Source of the DNA: Spirodela intermedia
Taxonomy: Eukaryota > Streptophyta > Magnoliopsida > Alismatales > Araceae
Direction of reading: 5' to 3'
NCBI GenBank assembly: GCA_902729315.2
Contig: LR746267.1
Coordinates: 9,967,793 to 10,031,792 of the forward strand
Length of the DNA stretch: 64,000 nt
Shown: in pieces, positions 1 through 13,700 of the stretch
How positions within the stretch are numbered: position 1 is the stretch's first letter
Layout of the letters: each line of letters starts with the position of its first letter
Translations under genes and position numbers: made by a program
The notes under the pieces: model-generated
Told to the model about the DNA's origin: nothing
Databases searched by the model: none
What the model saw: the letters and a program-made list of their open reading frames with translations, nothing else

Positions 1-1289
1 TCACAAAACTTTAGAAATATATCCTAAAATTTTCAAAATAATCCATAAAATTCAGAATAAATTCCGAGAAATTACAAAAAACTTAGAAAACATCTCAATG
101 ATCCCAGAACTTGAAATATTATTTTTTTGTTTAACCATTATAATGCACAATCACATTTAACTTTTTATTCTCAAAGAAGTATCAATAAATCAATGTAAAT
201 GCATAAAATCTAGTTTTCTTCTGAAAATTATATCAATATGTATATTTTTTAACAAAATAAAGAATAAATATAGATAAAAATTGACATTTTAATCATATAA
301 TTTAGAGAATTATCAAGGTGATTTAGGGTGAGTGATATCTCATTTGTAACATTTGAAGTGGATTCTTAAACATGTTGATCTTTTTCCCTGAATAGACTTG
401 CCTAGATGTTCTATTTTTGGTTATCATTTGGTCAAAAGGTTTGCAAATAGAAGATGATGTGAGTAATACAGTAAGTAAATCCAAAAAACTAGAAATAGGA
501 ATTATGGACTTTGTCTCTCAATCTTCTATGGCTTAACTAGCCCATGAACATATAGTTATCTAAAATGTGGCTCTTTGTCGTGAATATAATGTGAATAATA
601 ACCCTCCCTAAGTGGATGACATATATTCCACTATTAAGATTGCTTAGTTACTTTTGGAATTGAATTGCTATAAATTATTAAAATACGTATTTTATAAGCA
701 ATAATTTACGATTATCGAACACTCCAAAGTTTATTGCAGGAAAATAGAAATAATTCCGAGAACCAACTAGGCTATGTTTTAGAAAAAAATTCAGGAGAAT
801 TATAGGGAGACTAAAAATTAGAAAAATATAGGCCCTAAGAAATTTTTAGTGAAATTTAGAAATGTAGATCAAGATTATGTTTGGATTTCTATTCGGAAAT
901 AAATTTTATTCAGTTTAGATGTCTCTCTAGGTGGAAGAGGTTCCTTGTACATTGAGAATATATGCTCAAGGCACATGAATAGAGGGAGAAGGATGCTTGC
1001 CTCAGTAAAGGAGGTGAAGTAACCTTTGTGGGAATGAAAAATAAGAAAATATATAGAAATAAACAAATAGATGAATATGTTTTACTTGAAAAAGTTAGGC
1101 TAGTAAAAGGTTTAACACATTATCCAAGCTACATAAGATAATTATGTGATACTAGAATGAAACTTCATTTTGAAATTGATTTTTGTTGTCTTGAAGATAA
1201 AAAATAACAATGTTATTATTATTGCTGCTAGAAAAAAAGTCTATATAGTTTATTGAAACCAAATATTTACTTTGCTCATATGATTCTAA
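1..1289. other. AT-rich intergenic, no gene seen
   Basis: This stretch is strongly AT-rich with no open frame resembling a known protein. The segment after about 1200 may be the degraded start of the copia fragment that follows, since its conceptual translation loosely resembles a pre-integrase region, but stops and indels prevent a firm statement. No RNA gene or tandem repeat is evident. Confidence 0.5.
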
Positions 1290-1800
1290 TAACTTGACAT
1301 ATTTATGTCAAAGACATCTAGGACATACAAGCATAAGAACAATAGAAAACCTAAAAAAATTAAAATTAGTTTGAGAAATGTCAAATATAGACTTAGATGA
1401 GGACCTTTATTGTGATACATGCATTGGAGGAAAATTAGTTATAAAATATCACAAATTAAGGAAATAATCATAATTTTTGGACCCTTAGAATTATGCCAGA
1501 TTGACCTTTTTGAGATAATAGTTCATGCTAGTTTGATATCTTTCTTACACCAAAAAGATGATACTCTTGAGAAATTTAGAAAATTTAGCAATAAATTAGA
1601 AAGTGAAATAAATGTGAGGATCAATAAGATTTGAAGTGATGATTGTGGCAACTTTGAAACTCTGAAATTCTCAGAATTTTGAGATGATCAAGGAATTACT
1701 CATAAATTCTCTTGTATGACAACCCCTTGATAAAATGTACTTGAGAAGAAAAATAGAAGGTTAGATATTTTCTAGAATAATGTTAGCATAAAATAATATG
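1290..1800 (+). mobile_element. Decayed Ty1/copia integrase fragment
   Basis: Translating the plus strand across several stops and small indels gives the order seen in plant copia polyproteins. First comes an HLGHTSIRTIENLKKL segment and a CDTC pair, the integrase zinc-binding region. Then a GPLELCQIDLF segment, then HQKDDTLEKFRKF with an NVRI continuation (residues of a short open frame at 1419-1634). Last comes an SEF-DDQGITHKFS block matching the end of the integrase core. No long terminal repeats were found and the frame is broken many times, so this is a fossil. Identification rests on remembered family consensus. Confidence 0.8.
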
Positions 1801-1829
1801 CCAAAAATACCGTTGGGCTGGCAGAATAA

Positions 1830-2470
1830 ACATTGATAGGTCAATTTTAGATGGTTAGGCGAATGGGAGAGCACGCTGGGATGAACTTATTTGCCTTTCA
1901 TGTTTACCCCAGCTCAGTTGTCCGCTTGGTCTGTTCTCTGGTATATGGGGATTCCTCATAAGTGGCGTCCCTCAAGCCGGTCCAATTTGTTCCCACTCAT
2001 TAAATTCGGTTCCAATACGTGACCAATGGGATTTGATCGCATCGCAGTCGCATTGAATTGCGTTGCTCTTCCGGCAACTACCCCGACCAGTTACATCCCA
2101 CGAGATGGATTGGCCCATTCTTATCCTGCAGGATGAACTCCTGCGTTCCTTACTGATGAGTAGCCCCCTAAAAACTCGTAACCGTGCAGCTGTCCACGTC
2201 CCGAGATATGGTGGGGATGCGATTAGAGGCAGGGAAGGGAGGCATCCGCAACCACACTCAATAGCTTTCACTGCTGAAAGGGGCATCGGTAGACTTTCTC
2301 TGCCAAGCTTGCCGTCGGCTTGATGCCACCCGGTTCCCTTTGATTCTCTCCCTCCGCCCCCTCCTCCCCATCCTCCCCAACCTCTTTCTGTCCGGCAGGG
2401 CGCTCGTTCGCTGCAACCGAACAACACTCATTCACCTTCCCAGATTCAAGATTCTGCTGGATAGCGAACG
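1830..2470. other. Upstream region of the alcohol oxidase gene
   Basis: GC content rises from about 1960 onward. Short open frames occur on both strands but none resembles a known protein. The C-rich, pyrimidine-rich stretch at about 2340-2400 just ahead of the start codon is probably promoter or 5' leader of the plus-strand gene at 2471. No certain TATA element was picked out. Confidence 0.4.
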
Positions 2471-5290
2471 ATGGGAAGAGGCCTGGACGAGAAGGATATC
2501 CCGGCGGAGTTGGTCAGGCTCGCTGCTCTCCTTCAAGGAGGGAGGCCGCCTCGTAATTGCCGGCTCACATCGAAGCAACTGGAATCTCTAGCGGCCTGTT
2601 GCGATGCTTTCATCCCCTCGGCCGAAGTTCCCGGCGGCATCGCCTCTGACGAGGATCTTGATCGGTTCTACGGCACCTCCGCGTCCATGGTTACGATCCC
2701 GGAGCATGTAAGTATGGGAAAAACCGTATGACGATAAATTTTGTCTATTAATTTTTCTGTGACGACCCATTAGAGCCATTATCTCTTCAGTTACCCAGTT
2801 TCGAACTTTTTTCATGATGATGTCCGCAAAAGCTCCCTCTTCAAAAGATACAAAGCAACCAGATAACAAAAAGTCTATGAAATTTTCATTCCCGAAATTG
2901 CCTTCTTTTCTCTTGCTCTTAATGGATAGATGGTAGGGATCCTAGGAACCTATGAAATTGGATGTTAATGTTTCTTGTGCCAGTTATATCCATCGACCTA
3001 CATAATACTAACTTTTAAGGATAATTGACGAGAATCGCAGTAGACTTCAAATCTTGGTTAATCTCTGGAAAAGTGGCCAAAACATATTTCTCACTAATGA
3101 CCCCCCCTCCTTCCCGTTCTCACGGCCATTCCACTCCGAAGATTGCGGGTCTGATATCGAAGAAGCAACTGCATCCAGCCATCCCGCTCTTGCGGATGGC
3201 GTTGTGGCTCCTGTCAACGCGGTGTGGCACCTTCGCCATCTGCGGCGGAGCGAGCCTGTCGAAGAGCTTCCCTTATTTCCGGAAGTTCTCTAAGGTGGAG
3301 GAGCCGCGGCGGGAGGAGATTCTTGTGAATCTCTCGAGGAGCTCCTTCGGCCTCAAGAGGCTACTCTTTCGGTGCCTCAAGATCCTCACCGTCCGCCTCT
3401 ACTTTCAAAGGGTGAGTGCGAGAGCCCTTCAGACTCTGCTAGCCGCCGATCGATTCCTGAGTTGGATAATGTAAAACAGTTCTCAGTCGATTCCAGGCAG
3501 ACGAGATGAACGGGAACCCCTCGTGGAAGGCGATCGGATACTGCGGCCGCGACCCAGACCTCCCGACCCTCGACGATCGGTGGAGGAGAGCCGCCCCGGT
3601 GGATGAGGCCTTGGAAACCCTTTTCCCAGATCTTCAGCTAATGGGCCCTCTTTACCAGTCTCTGGTTGACATGTCCGGCACGGAACAGCCCCCAAACTTC
3701 AGAGCGCTCCACGAGCTCGGCTCTCCCGTCGCCGGCAATGGCTCCCCGCTGACACTCCAATGCGACGCCGTCGTCGTCGGGTCTGGCTCCGGCGGCAGCG
3801 TTGTAGCTGGCGTCCTCGCCAACGCCGGGTACCGCGTCATCGTCCTCGACAAGGGCCGCTACTTCCCCACCGCCACCCTCTCCCTCCTCGAGGGCCCCTC
3901 CCACGAGCAGATGTACGAGAAGGGTGGCATGGTCTCTTCCGACGACCTCAGCGTCCTGGTTCTCGCCGGTGCAACCGTTGGCGGTGGATCTGCGGTCAAC
4001 TGGTCTGCCTCCTTCACGACGCCGGACCACGTGCTCAACGAGTGGCGGGAGGAGCATGGGCTGAAGCTCTTTGGCCAGCCGGCCTTCCGCGAAGCACTGG
4101 AGGCTGTGTGCGCCCGCCTTGGGGTCAGTCCCTCGACATCAGCTGGCACCCCGGCGGAAAGGCTCAGCAGCGCTGTTCTACGGAGAGGCTGCTCTACGCT
4201 TGGATACCCAGTGGTGAACATCCCGGTCAACGCACCGCCGGGCCACGACTGCGGGTGGTGCCACCTCGGTTGCAAGGACGGCAAGAAGAAAAGCACCCTT
4301 GAGACGTGGCTTGCTGACATGACGGCGTCCGGCAATGGGGTGATCCTCGCCGGCTGCCGAGCGGTCAAGGTCACGACAAGTAGACAGAAAGGAGGCCGGA
4401 GGCCGGTGGCCACCGGGGTAATAGCCAAGTTCAAGTACGGCGAAGTCGTGGTGAAGTCGAAAGTGACGGTCGTGGCCTGTGGAGCGCTCAACACTCCGGG
4501 CTTTCTCAGAAGAAGTGGATTGAAGAATCCAAACATCGGCCGGCACCTCCATCTTCATCCGACCGTCATGGCTTGGGGTTACTTCCCCGACGGGACCACG
4601 TCCGGAAACTGGTTGTCACCGGAGAAGAAGAGCTACACCGGAGAGCTACTAACGACGATGTCGCCAGTTCCGGGGGAGTCTACTTACGGAGTCATCATCC
4701 AGACCCCGGCGATGCACCCCGGGGCCTTCTCGGTTCTGACGCCGTGGATCTCCTCTGCCGACTTCCGGCGGCGTATGATCCGGTTTCCTCGCACGGCCAC
4801 CCTCTTCGCGCTGGCCCGGGACCGCGGGTCAGGGTGCTCCAGGAAATACCCGGCGTCGCTGTCATACAAGTTAGATGCCGCCGACGAGAAAACGCTCCAG
4901 CAGGGGATGGAGAGAATGCTGAGGATACTGGCGGCGGCAGGGGCCGAAGAGGTGGGAACGCACCACCGCGATGGGGAGGTGTTCAAGGTCAAGGGGTCGA
5001 GCCTGGAGGAGCTGGAGAGTTACGTGCGGCGGGCTAGTGGACGGGGGCTGCGTGACTCGGCCACTCCAATAAGCACAGCGCACCAGATGGGGAGCTGCCG
5101 TATGGGTATGGACCCGAGGACGTCCGCGGTGAACGAGAATGGCGAGACATGGGAGGTAGGACGGCTCTTTGTGGCGGACACCAGTGTGTTTCCAACGGCG
5201 CTAGGAATCAACCCCATGGTGACCGTGCAGGCCATCGCCTACTGCACGGCGCAGAACATTCTCGAGGTCCTCCAGGCGTCCTCTGGTTGA
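2471..5290 (+). CDS. Long-chain-alcohol oxidase (FAO family), complete
   Basis: A GMC-type flavoprotein expected to oxidise long-chain fatty alcohols to aldehydes with oxygen (EC 1.1.3.20), usually membrane-associated and linked to wax or lipid turnover. Three exons join in phase: 2471-2707, 3142-3411 and 3497-5290, with GT-AG introns of 434 and 85 bases, giving 766 residues, close to the family's usual ~750. Exon 1 encodes the N-terminal region ending MVTIPEH. Exon 2 holds the hydrophobic MALWLLSTRCGTF segment typical of plant FAOs. Exon 3 starts ADEMNGNPSWKAIGY. It then has the FAD-binding Rossmann motif VVVGSGSGGSVVAG, the GATVGGGSAVNWS flavin motif, NIGRHLHLHP, HQMGSCRMG and the C-terminal GMC signature GINPMVTVQAIAY. 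No lesion is visible. The 5' copia and 3' AT-rich DNA make it an isolated gene. Paralogue identity (FAO1, FAO3 or FAO4) cannot be settled by eye. Confidence 0.93.
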
Positions 5291-5299
5291 GAGGAGTGG

Positions 5300-8200
5300 G
5301 AGGGGTGGAACGGGGCAACAAGACAGGAATGATCAAGAATTTACACAGAAATGTGTGACTCTGGCATGTGGAACACGTATTTATGCTGTTCCTACGAAGA
5401 TCTCGAAACGGTGATTATAGAATCACGTAAAACTTTTTATTGCAAGGAGTACATAGACATAATCGGACAGTTAGACTAAGAGTGCCCGGTGAGATGGAGA
5501 TTACGAAATTCTTATGGTCAAATGAATGGTAGAAGGAACTTGATTAGGAATATTCTTTTAAAGACTCAGGTTTCGGGACAGTTCTTGAATGATAGGGATA
5601 TTTGTTGGCGAGTCCACCTTAAGATCACATCATGTGTCTTGCTTCAACTAGTTAGAAAGATGGGAAACAACTTCCTTTCCTTATTTAAAGTCAACTAACC
5701 ACAAAAAATTACTATTTCATGAATAGTAATAATTATAATTATTATCACATGAGAATAACAATATTAGGTGTAAATTAAAATTCAAAGTTTTTATATTGGC
5801 TTCAATGAAATTTTTCGGTGAAATTTAATCCCTAAATTCATGGAAATAGGGTAAAAAACATTCAAAATGTTGGCAGAAATGATAATTTCATAGCTATTAT
5901 TGTATATTGTTTATAATAGAATGCAAAACTAATAATATGTAACTCAAAAGGGATAACAAGTCATTCTAGCTGATCATCTCCATCAATTTCATTGTCTATA
6001 TTCATATCATAGTCGTATCTACATTTTGAAAATTCTTAAATTATTTTTCCAATGTAATTCATTCAATATTCTTTTAGTTGGTTGAATATTTTTCTATGAT
6101 TGAAAGGAATAAAATTCTTGATATGCCTGATCTTTTAGAAAAAATTAAAATGAGATGGAGTTGCATCTTCAAAAACATGTAAAAAGCAAATGAAACTGAC
6201 TCTTGTTTAGATGAGATATTGATCGTCTCTTAGTCATTGTATAAAGAGATGTTAAATTTTATATTTAAAAAACAAGATTCACATTAAGCTAAATCCAATT
6301 GTTGTAGTGAGTTCAGGTCGATTCCACAGGGAAGCTAACAAATCTTGTGAGAATTTATTGCGTTCATTAAAAAATCTAAATATAAGTAAAATCGATGAAA
6401 GAAACAAAGAAGAGGTGGAGAAGAGGTCTTATGCGCTCAATTAGGCACGACCAGCTCCTGACCTTCCCTTGTCAGCATCAAATCCTCAATATGTAGTAGT
6501 TATCAGCTTGAATACGCAAGATACCTAAAGAAATTTTAGATTCTAATCTACGGATAGCATAGACAACATCAGATAAGAGAGATGAGAAAGAGACGAACGA
6601 AAATGTGGAGATAGAATGGGGAAGAAAGAAATGAGGGGGAAATCATAAGAGAGCGGGATGAGAAAGAGGTGGAAGTCGCGAAGAGAGAAAGAAGAGAAGA
6701 GAGAGGAGAGCAATAGGGGGAGGAGATAATGAAGATATAGAAATGGCTTTGTTGGTGGGGGAACCCGCCGGCAAAGAAACGAATGATTTGTTTAGGAAAT
6801 ATTCTTCAAAATTAGATGCAAAATTAGAAGGAATAAAGATCATAAACAAGTTTAGAATGGATTCAATCAAAGAAAACATTCAGAAATTGAGATTAAAAGG
6901 ATTAGAACAAAAAATCCCCCTTTTCACTCTTGAGATGTGGCGGACAAACTATTAACATATCAGTTTTGTAGGATAATTAGGGTTAAATGATTAAAAATTA
7001 TCATTGTGACCTAAGGCAAAGTTAATGAAATAGAACGAAAAGAACACCAAAATATATTTTAGAAGCATTTCATGAATTTTTATTCAAGTCTACATATTAA
7101 CCTTGAGAAAAATCTAATTTAGTCCATTGATTATAATCTAACGCAATATCCAAGGCATGGCCTTGAGATTTTTTTTTGTGTCTTTTCATTTTTTTCTCTT
7201 TTTTCTCGTAGTCAAAAGCTTATGGGACATAATGGCCCATTAAGTGAGGATTTAAATGGGAAGAGGGAAGGAGAGAGAAGGGGGCTTTTGGCAGGAGCTA
7301 GGGCACGGAGCTCTCCCCTATTCCCAGTTCTTGCTTGGTGACACAGCAAAGTGGCGACAGAGGGCAGAGGGCAATGTGAAAGCGGCGCGACAAAGGCAGC
7401 AATTGGTGGCATCAGGCGCCGCGACGACGGCAGCAGTGCAATGGCGAGCTCTCTCCTATCTATTGGGTGAGACAGCAGAGAGGCGACAGCAGGCGACACG
7501 ATGACAGAGGTAGCGCGAAAGCGAGCTCTCTCTTATCTATTGGGTGACATAGCGGAGAGGTGCCAACATGCAACATGACGACAGAGCAGCACCATGGTGA
7601 GCTCTCTTCTATCTGCTGGGTGACACAGGAAGCTCTCACCTACCTATTGAGTGGCACAGCAAAGCTCTCTCGTATTTGAACACATCAAATTTACATTTTT
7701 TATTTAAACTCAAATAATATAAATCAGCTTTAAACTTCGAGTTGTTTCAGTCGATCTTCAGGGATGATTGTCAAACTAATAGCAAATTTTGTTCTCAAAT
7801 GCTTATAAATCAAAAAGGTGCAAAAAAAATTATAGAAACTGATTTTTCTTAATATCTAATCATTGCTGCCGCATCTTCACTAGTAGGAAGGCAGCAGGGA
7901 CAAAGTGCATGGAGAAGGGGAGAAGTACAAAGAGAAGTGAAAGTCAATCTTGGAAACTGGAGAAGAAATAGGGAAAATTAAACCAGCTTCATCATGTCAC
8001 GCACACTATGGAGATGAATCAAGAAGTGATTTGATCAGGAAAAAGGTAAATTGAAGTAGTAAAGTGCTGAAATATAATACACTCTCAATCCCCGTGTCTC
8101 TCAAAGATTTAGAGAGGAAGAACGCGTGCTCAATTAGATTGCAGAAAGCAGTAAAGAAAAAAGTTAAAATCCTAATCTACAGCATTCACGTCCTCCTTCA

Positions 8201-9430
8201 CTTGTCACCGAGAGAGAGCCTGAATGCCTTATGAGAGAGTTCAGGCCACTGCCGCCTTTAGATCGTGGGGGATGCGCTCAGGCCACTGTAGCTAGCGCCG
8301 TTGTCGCCATGCTCACCTTCACTTGTCACTCAGAAGGAGAGCATGTCATTGTCGTCACCACCCCTATGAATGCTGCAGCCACCATCGTTACCGTCGTGCT
8401 CGGCTCCTCCTCTGCCTATCACGCAAGAGGGGAGTTGGTACGTGTGAACAGAACTCCAATTAATGAGCCAGACAGTGAGAGGGAAGAAAGTAATAGATGT
8501 CGGGCGAGAGAAAGAAAGAGACTAAATTACATATTACATAGCAGTTATCACCACAGTAGCCACTGATGAAAGGATGACACTGCACCGCCTCGCCTTGCTC
8601 GAGACTCAAAGAGGAGAGTATATCGGCTCCCAAACAAGGGAACTTAAAATGAATAGTACTCGATGGAAGAGAGAGAGACTGACAAGAGAAGAGAGAGAGC
8701 ACAATGACGAATAGAAGAGAGAAGAAGGAAAATTATCGTTTGGAAGAATGATAATCCAACAGTGATAAAAAACTGAAACTCTTCGAGTGGCCCTCTCACT
8801 CCTGAATAACTCCTGCCTCAACTGCGGTTCGATCATCAATAAGTAATGAGAAGAAGGAGCTGTTATTCCTCTACCTTCGCACGATCTCCCACGTAAGCCT
8901 TGAGGTAGTTGCTGGCAAGAGGGAATCGTGGCAAGAGACGGGGTCGTTGGAAGGACCTCTTCTTACCTGGAACGTGGCCGAAAGGCGGCGGCCCACCAAG
9001 AGCTCACAGCCGCTGTCACCGTCCGCCGCTATGAACACTGGAAGCACCACCGTCGCCGTCATGCTCAGCTCCTCCTATGGCTGTCACGCAAGAGGGGAGT
9101 TGGCAACCGCCATTGCCCTCCACCGCTGCTGCTGCACCGTCGTCGTTCATCGCTGCCGTGAACATCGCGGCCATTGTCGCCACCATTTCCACCTGTCTCT
9201 TGTTGAGGGGGCCAGCCGGTGCTCCTGTGCCCTAGCTCTCGAGGTCCGCCCCAAATCATAATGGGCAAGGTATTGGGCCTCACTTTCTTGGCCGAATATC
9301 TCCTAGAGAAACAATGTAAATTCATCATACAGATGTCCCAACAAAAACAGATGATTGAATAGCTATTGCAGTGATTTGCACTTCAAGGAGAATAACCAAT
9401 ATATCAGAACATAAGAAAAGAGGTAGGTCA
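5300..9430. other. Gene-free, repeat-type DNA
   Basis: No supportable gene lies here. The left part (5400-7200) is AT-rich with only short random open frames. From 7250 to 7680 there is an imperfect tandem repeat, listed separately. From 8230 to 9260 the DNA is GC-richer and contains a ~75-base direct repeat (about 8365-8440 and 9028-9105). Both copies contain the block CACGCAAGAGGGGAGTTGG. The context just left of the gypsy fragment suggests old LTR or untranslated retroelement sequence, but LTR borders were not found. Confidence 0.45.
7300..7680 (+). repeat. Imperfect tandem repeat, unit ~80 bp
   Basis: A unit built around a GAGCTCTCTCCTATCTATTGGG block followed by TGACACAGCAGAGAGGCGAC-like sequence recurs about four times with substitutions and length changes, the last units being shorter. 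It lies in otherwise anonymous DNA upstream of the decayed gypsy fragment. Nothing suggests coding function. Confidence 0.6.
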
Positions 9431-9439
9431 ACTTCTAAG

Positions 9440-10790
9440 TCAATCAATAGCTAATCCTAGGCATCATCCACTTGGATTTCCTCTCCAAAAATTTAATGTA
9501 GCTAGAGCTAGTTCTTAAATGCCTTATCAAGGACCACAATTTGAAAATGCAAAAGCCATATCCAACCTTAGGAGTCAAAGAGTTCTTAATGACCAATATA
9601 GAAACCAGCAACATAAAAAATCTTTTGAACTAGGGTATGAGGAACATTGTGTAAGTAACTTAAGTAAAAATGATAAAAATAACCAGGAACTAATAGAAGA
9701 AAATTTTCATAGAGAGGAAGAAGTAATAGTGAAGAAGATGGGGGTTGGAAGTAAACAAAAAGAAAAACATGATGTGAACCTTGAAAATTATACACTCTTA
9801 CTCTTTTTCCCATGGCATTAAAGCCTAGACTTAAAAAGAAGATAGTGTAAAATGATGATCTAATTGAGTTGTTTAAGAAATCTCATATTAATATTCAATT
9901 AGTACACAATAAGGCATATACCTAGTTATGCAAAAAAAAATTAAACAAGTATACATACAATGAAGAGAGCAGGAAAAAAGAAGAAGATTATCAACAAAAA
10001 TTAGTACAATCCTTTTAGATTTACTTTGCAAGAAACATAAGGATCTAAGAGCCCCTTTAATTTCATCCAATATAAGAGGTGTTACTTTTCATAATACATT
10101 ATTAAACTTAGGAGCTAGTGTCAACTTCCTATCTACATTAATTTATGAATATTTTGACATGGGAGAGTTGAAACCAACATAATAGACTTTCAACTTGCAG
10201 ATAGGCCAGTCAAGACACATAAAGGAATACCAGAACATATGATGATTAAGGTCAAAAAGTGTTATTTTTTAGTAGACTTCTTAATTTTGGATACAAATGA
10301 ATCTCAAGTGTTGAGCCAAACTCTTATCATCCTAGGACGTCTAAATATTAATTTTGAAATAGGTTGCAAGAACATATCTTTTAGGGGTGAAGTTTCATTG
10401 GATATTTATAAAGAATCCAAATATCCAAAGGATGATGAAGAGAAATGTTACACTATAGATATGGTGGACAACTTTATAGGGATTGAAGATGATCATGTAG
10501 GAGAAGTATTAATCGTAAACAAAGAACCTAGTCACCAACACTTAGAATTTCTACCTATTTCATCACCTACAGCTAGTGTTGAACTTAAACCCCCAACTAG
10601 ACAGCCTTAAGTATGCATTTTTAGGGCCAAATCCAACCTTTTTAGTCATCACTGCAGCAAATCTACTAAGAGTGTTAATTACATCTAGAGGACGAATACG
10701 TTGAAGTATAGGTGATCTTAGAAGCATAAGTCCAAATATTTGTATGCATAACATCCACATTGAAAAAAATATAACAAGATGTAGAGAAAA
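9440..10790 (+). mobile_element. Decayed Ty3/gypsy gag-pol fragment (protease to RT start)
   Basis: Read on the plus strand across frameshifts, this shows the order of an Athila/Tat-like gypsy polyprotein. First is an FENAKAISNLRS segment (about 9540), then an LFKKSHINIQL-like block (about 9870). Next is a retropepsin-like DLGASVNFLSTLIYE around 10105-10150, where the catalytic D-S/T-G appears as DLGAS. Then come LADRPVKTHKGIPEHM with KCYFLVDFLILDT and IILGR (10195-10345). Last are LKYAFLGPNPTFLVITAA and the ISPNICMHNI block that precedes the reverse transcriptase core (10605-10755). Multiple stops and frame changes make it non-functional. The rest of RT, RNase H and integrase, and any LTRs, were not recognised. 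Confidence 0.8.
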
Positions 10791-13700
10791 TTAAATCTCA
10801 ATAAGTAGTTAAAGATGAAATCATTAAATCATTAGACACAAGCATAATATATTTTATATTTTATAGCCAATGGATTTTTGACAAGACCTAACCATTGCAA
10901 ATTAAATCACACAAATTTAAAATCTATTAAACAAGGAAAATACTAATTTTTAGATTTCAAAATTATATTTATTAAAAATGCATCAATTTTAAATCGATAA
11001 AGAGCTCCAAAAATAACATAAAATTTTCAAATTGATCATATGGATGTATTATAATATTTTAAAAAAATCAATTTTATTCAAAAAATATGATTTTTAAACT
11101 AAATGATTATAAGAAAATCCTTTTTAAAATTAGAGAAAAGGAAAATTCTAATGTTGACATCAAAAAGATTTCAACATCTGCTAGAACAATGATTTGGGTG
11201 AGAATAGAGTTCTACCTGATGATTATTGTGAAAGTAATTTTTGAAGATTTAATTGAAGAAATCAAGATTTGTAAAAACCAAATAAATCATAATAGATTAA
11301 AGATGATGTTCGAAAATTCAAGCAAAACTATCATTATTTAAAAACTAAATAAATCTAAATAAGAAAAATAAAGTTTTGGTGTTGCGATAGTGATTGTAGT
11401 AAATCTATTTAGCAAGTGTTCGAGGAGTGTTTATGGCCTCAAAATTTCTCATTGGACACGAATGGTATGAGCATTTTTTGGATTCTTATGTGAAATCCAA
11501 AGAGCAAAGTAAGGTGGTATGTAGTGAAGTGTCTTTAGCAACTATCACCTGATAGAGCAAAAATTGACGAAATTAATTATTTGATAGCTATTGCCTTGTG
11601 GAGTTAAGATTGATAGAAGTGGAGCACATCTCAAGAAACTTCTTTCTCAAGTCCATATAGTACAAAGAGGCTCTTATTGCAAGTGAGACACTTTGAAGAG
11701 AACTTGACAAATCTCTTAGTGAATCTTTCTGCCCCCAACAATGACTTATGTATCAACCAATAGGGAATGAGATTTCCTCTAAGAACTCTTTCAAAATCCT
11801 TAGTCAAATACAACCAAAAATCCTTATTTTTCATTAATAAAGATTCCATTGATGATCAAATGTTTCTCTTAGTTTTTATATTTATCATTTTCCTAGAGAA
11901 AAACCATGGTGTCAAAATAGAGAAACATAATATTTTGGTGTTAGTGCTCTTTAAACCTCTATCGGTCACTTGGCTGCTTAAATCAAGTGAAATAATTTCT
12001 TATTATAACTTTGAAATAGTTAAAACACAGATGTGTTATCTTCTCTTTATGTAAGGGTATTTTTAATATTATTTCAGCCAACAAGAGTTGCTGGTGGTTT
12101 AGTCTCACATTGATTGTTTTAGAAGTTTTTAAATTTATATAACTTTTCGACTATCGTATGTATTCAATGACTTCTCCCATAAACAAAATGGTTAGAACCA
12201 CATGGGGAGAAGAGATACTAGGTAGTCTGCTTGCCCCCACACAACACATGTGATGAGATCATACCTATCTCACGTACTGATTCCCCCCCCCCTCCCCCCA
12301 TGATGTGTAAGAGGAGTGACACACACATACCCTACATGGGTCTTTGAGCCTAGCTTATGGTTCCTCCTGCTGAGTTACCCACTCAAGTAGTTCTTGAGTG
12401 CTGAGTGTTAGTTGGCTAGTGTGTTCCCCCCTTTTGTTAATATTTTTTACGTATTTTTTTAATTCATTTTAACTTAAAATATAAATATAAATATAAAAAT
12501 CATATAAATTTACATAATTAACCACACAGTAACATTAGCCATGTTAAAATATTTTTTTATCAATTAAGATAAATAGGAAGTTACTAACACAACACATATT
12601 ATTAAACTAACCATTAACTTATGAAAATAGAGATTTATCAATTTGTCCTAGTGGTGTCTAAGAAAGGTTGCCTTACTATAATCAGAAATGAAAATCAAGA
12701 GGAAATAAAATTAGACTACCCCATCAAATGACGAGTTTGTATCATTTATAGTTGTGACTAAGAAGTACCATTTTACTCTACCTTTTATTGATGACATTTT
12801 AAAAAAGATTAGTACAATTTAATTTATCTCATCCTATACTTTGTCACACCATTTTTACATGCATTTTTATGCACATATAATGTGGTTTACCGTACCATGT
12901 CGACCGGCACTTCGACTGTTGCCATGTGTGCCAACGTGACGTGGTTTCTTTAGATTTGTCTCATACTCAGCACCTTGTCCTTCTATGTGGCGAGTATCAA
13001 ACCTATCGCACGTGTTCCACTGTTCACACAGCTTCTCATGGTCAGCGCCCTTTTTTCTCTATGCCCGTTCTCTCTTGTCTGTAGTTAACCAGGTTTGTCC
13101 GTTAGCTCTCTTTTATGTAGTTAACCAGGGTTAGCTCCGTTTGTCGGGTCTACGAGTAATCTTGCGTGGTCTCTCCCGGCTGTCAGTTGGCCTGTTAGGA
13201 TCGGACAGACGATTCCCAATTGTTGGGTTAGCTCCACCATGTTTCTTTCCATAGAAGACGACATGGTCCTCATTGGGGCATATTTTATTCCATGCGTCTC
13301 TATTGGTTGACTTTCCTGCGGGGGATCTCCCATCAGATTTTATCGCTCGTCCACATGAAACAGCTCCGATCAACTCAATCGATGTTCGTGATCAAACACT
13401 GATCCTCCCATTCAAATTCAAACGGAGGAGACGGGGGGTGGTGGTCTCTTTGATCTCCGCTGGTTCGCTGGCGGCTGGACGCCTGTTGGGTCTTTGGTTA
13501 CCACACTGGAGACGACAGTCGTGGGAGTAGAAATAGGCTAATCAGGGGCAGGGGGGGGACGCCCTTTTTAATGGAGCATTTGAGTCAAAGCTGGGAAAGT
13601 TTTCGGCGCGGCGCCAGATCGGAGTCACTTCACTTCCCCTGAAAGGGAGACCACAACCAATGAGAGAGAGAATGAGAGAGTTAAGGAGAGTGTAGCTTTT

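Noticed and set aside
8231-9261. GC-rich open frames on both strands between 8.2 and 9.3 kb
   Set aside because: Low-complexity, His/Arg-rich translations without homology, and the DNA contains a direct repeat, so they are not treated as genes.
10239-10610. 123-codon open frame as an independent gene
   Set aside because: It is the retropepsin-region remnant of the gypsy fragment.
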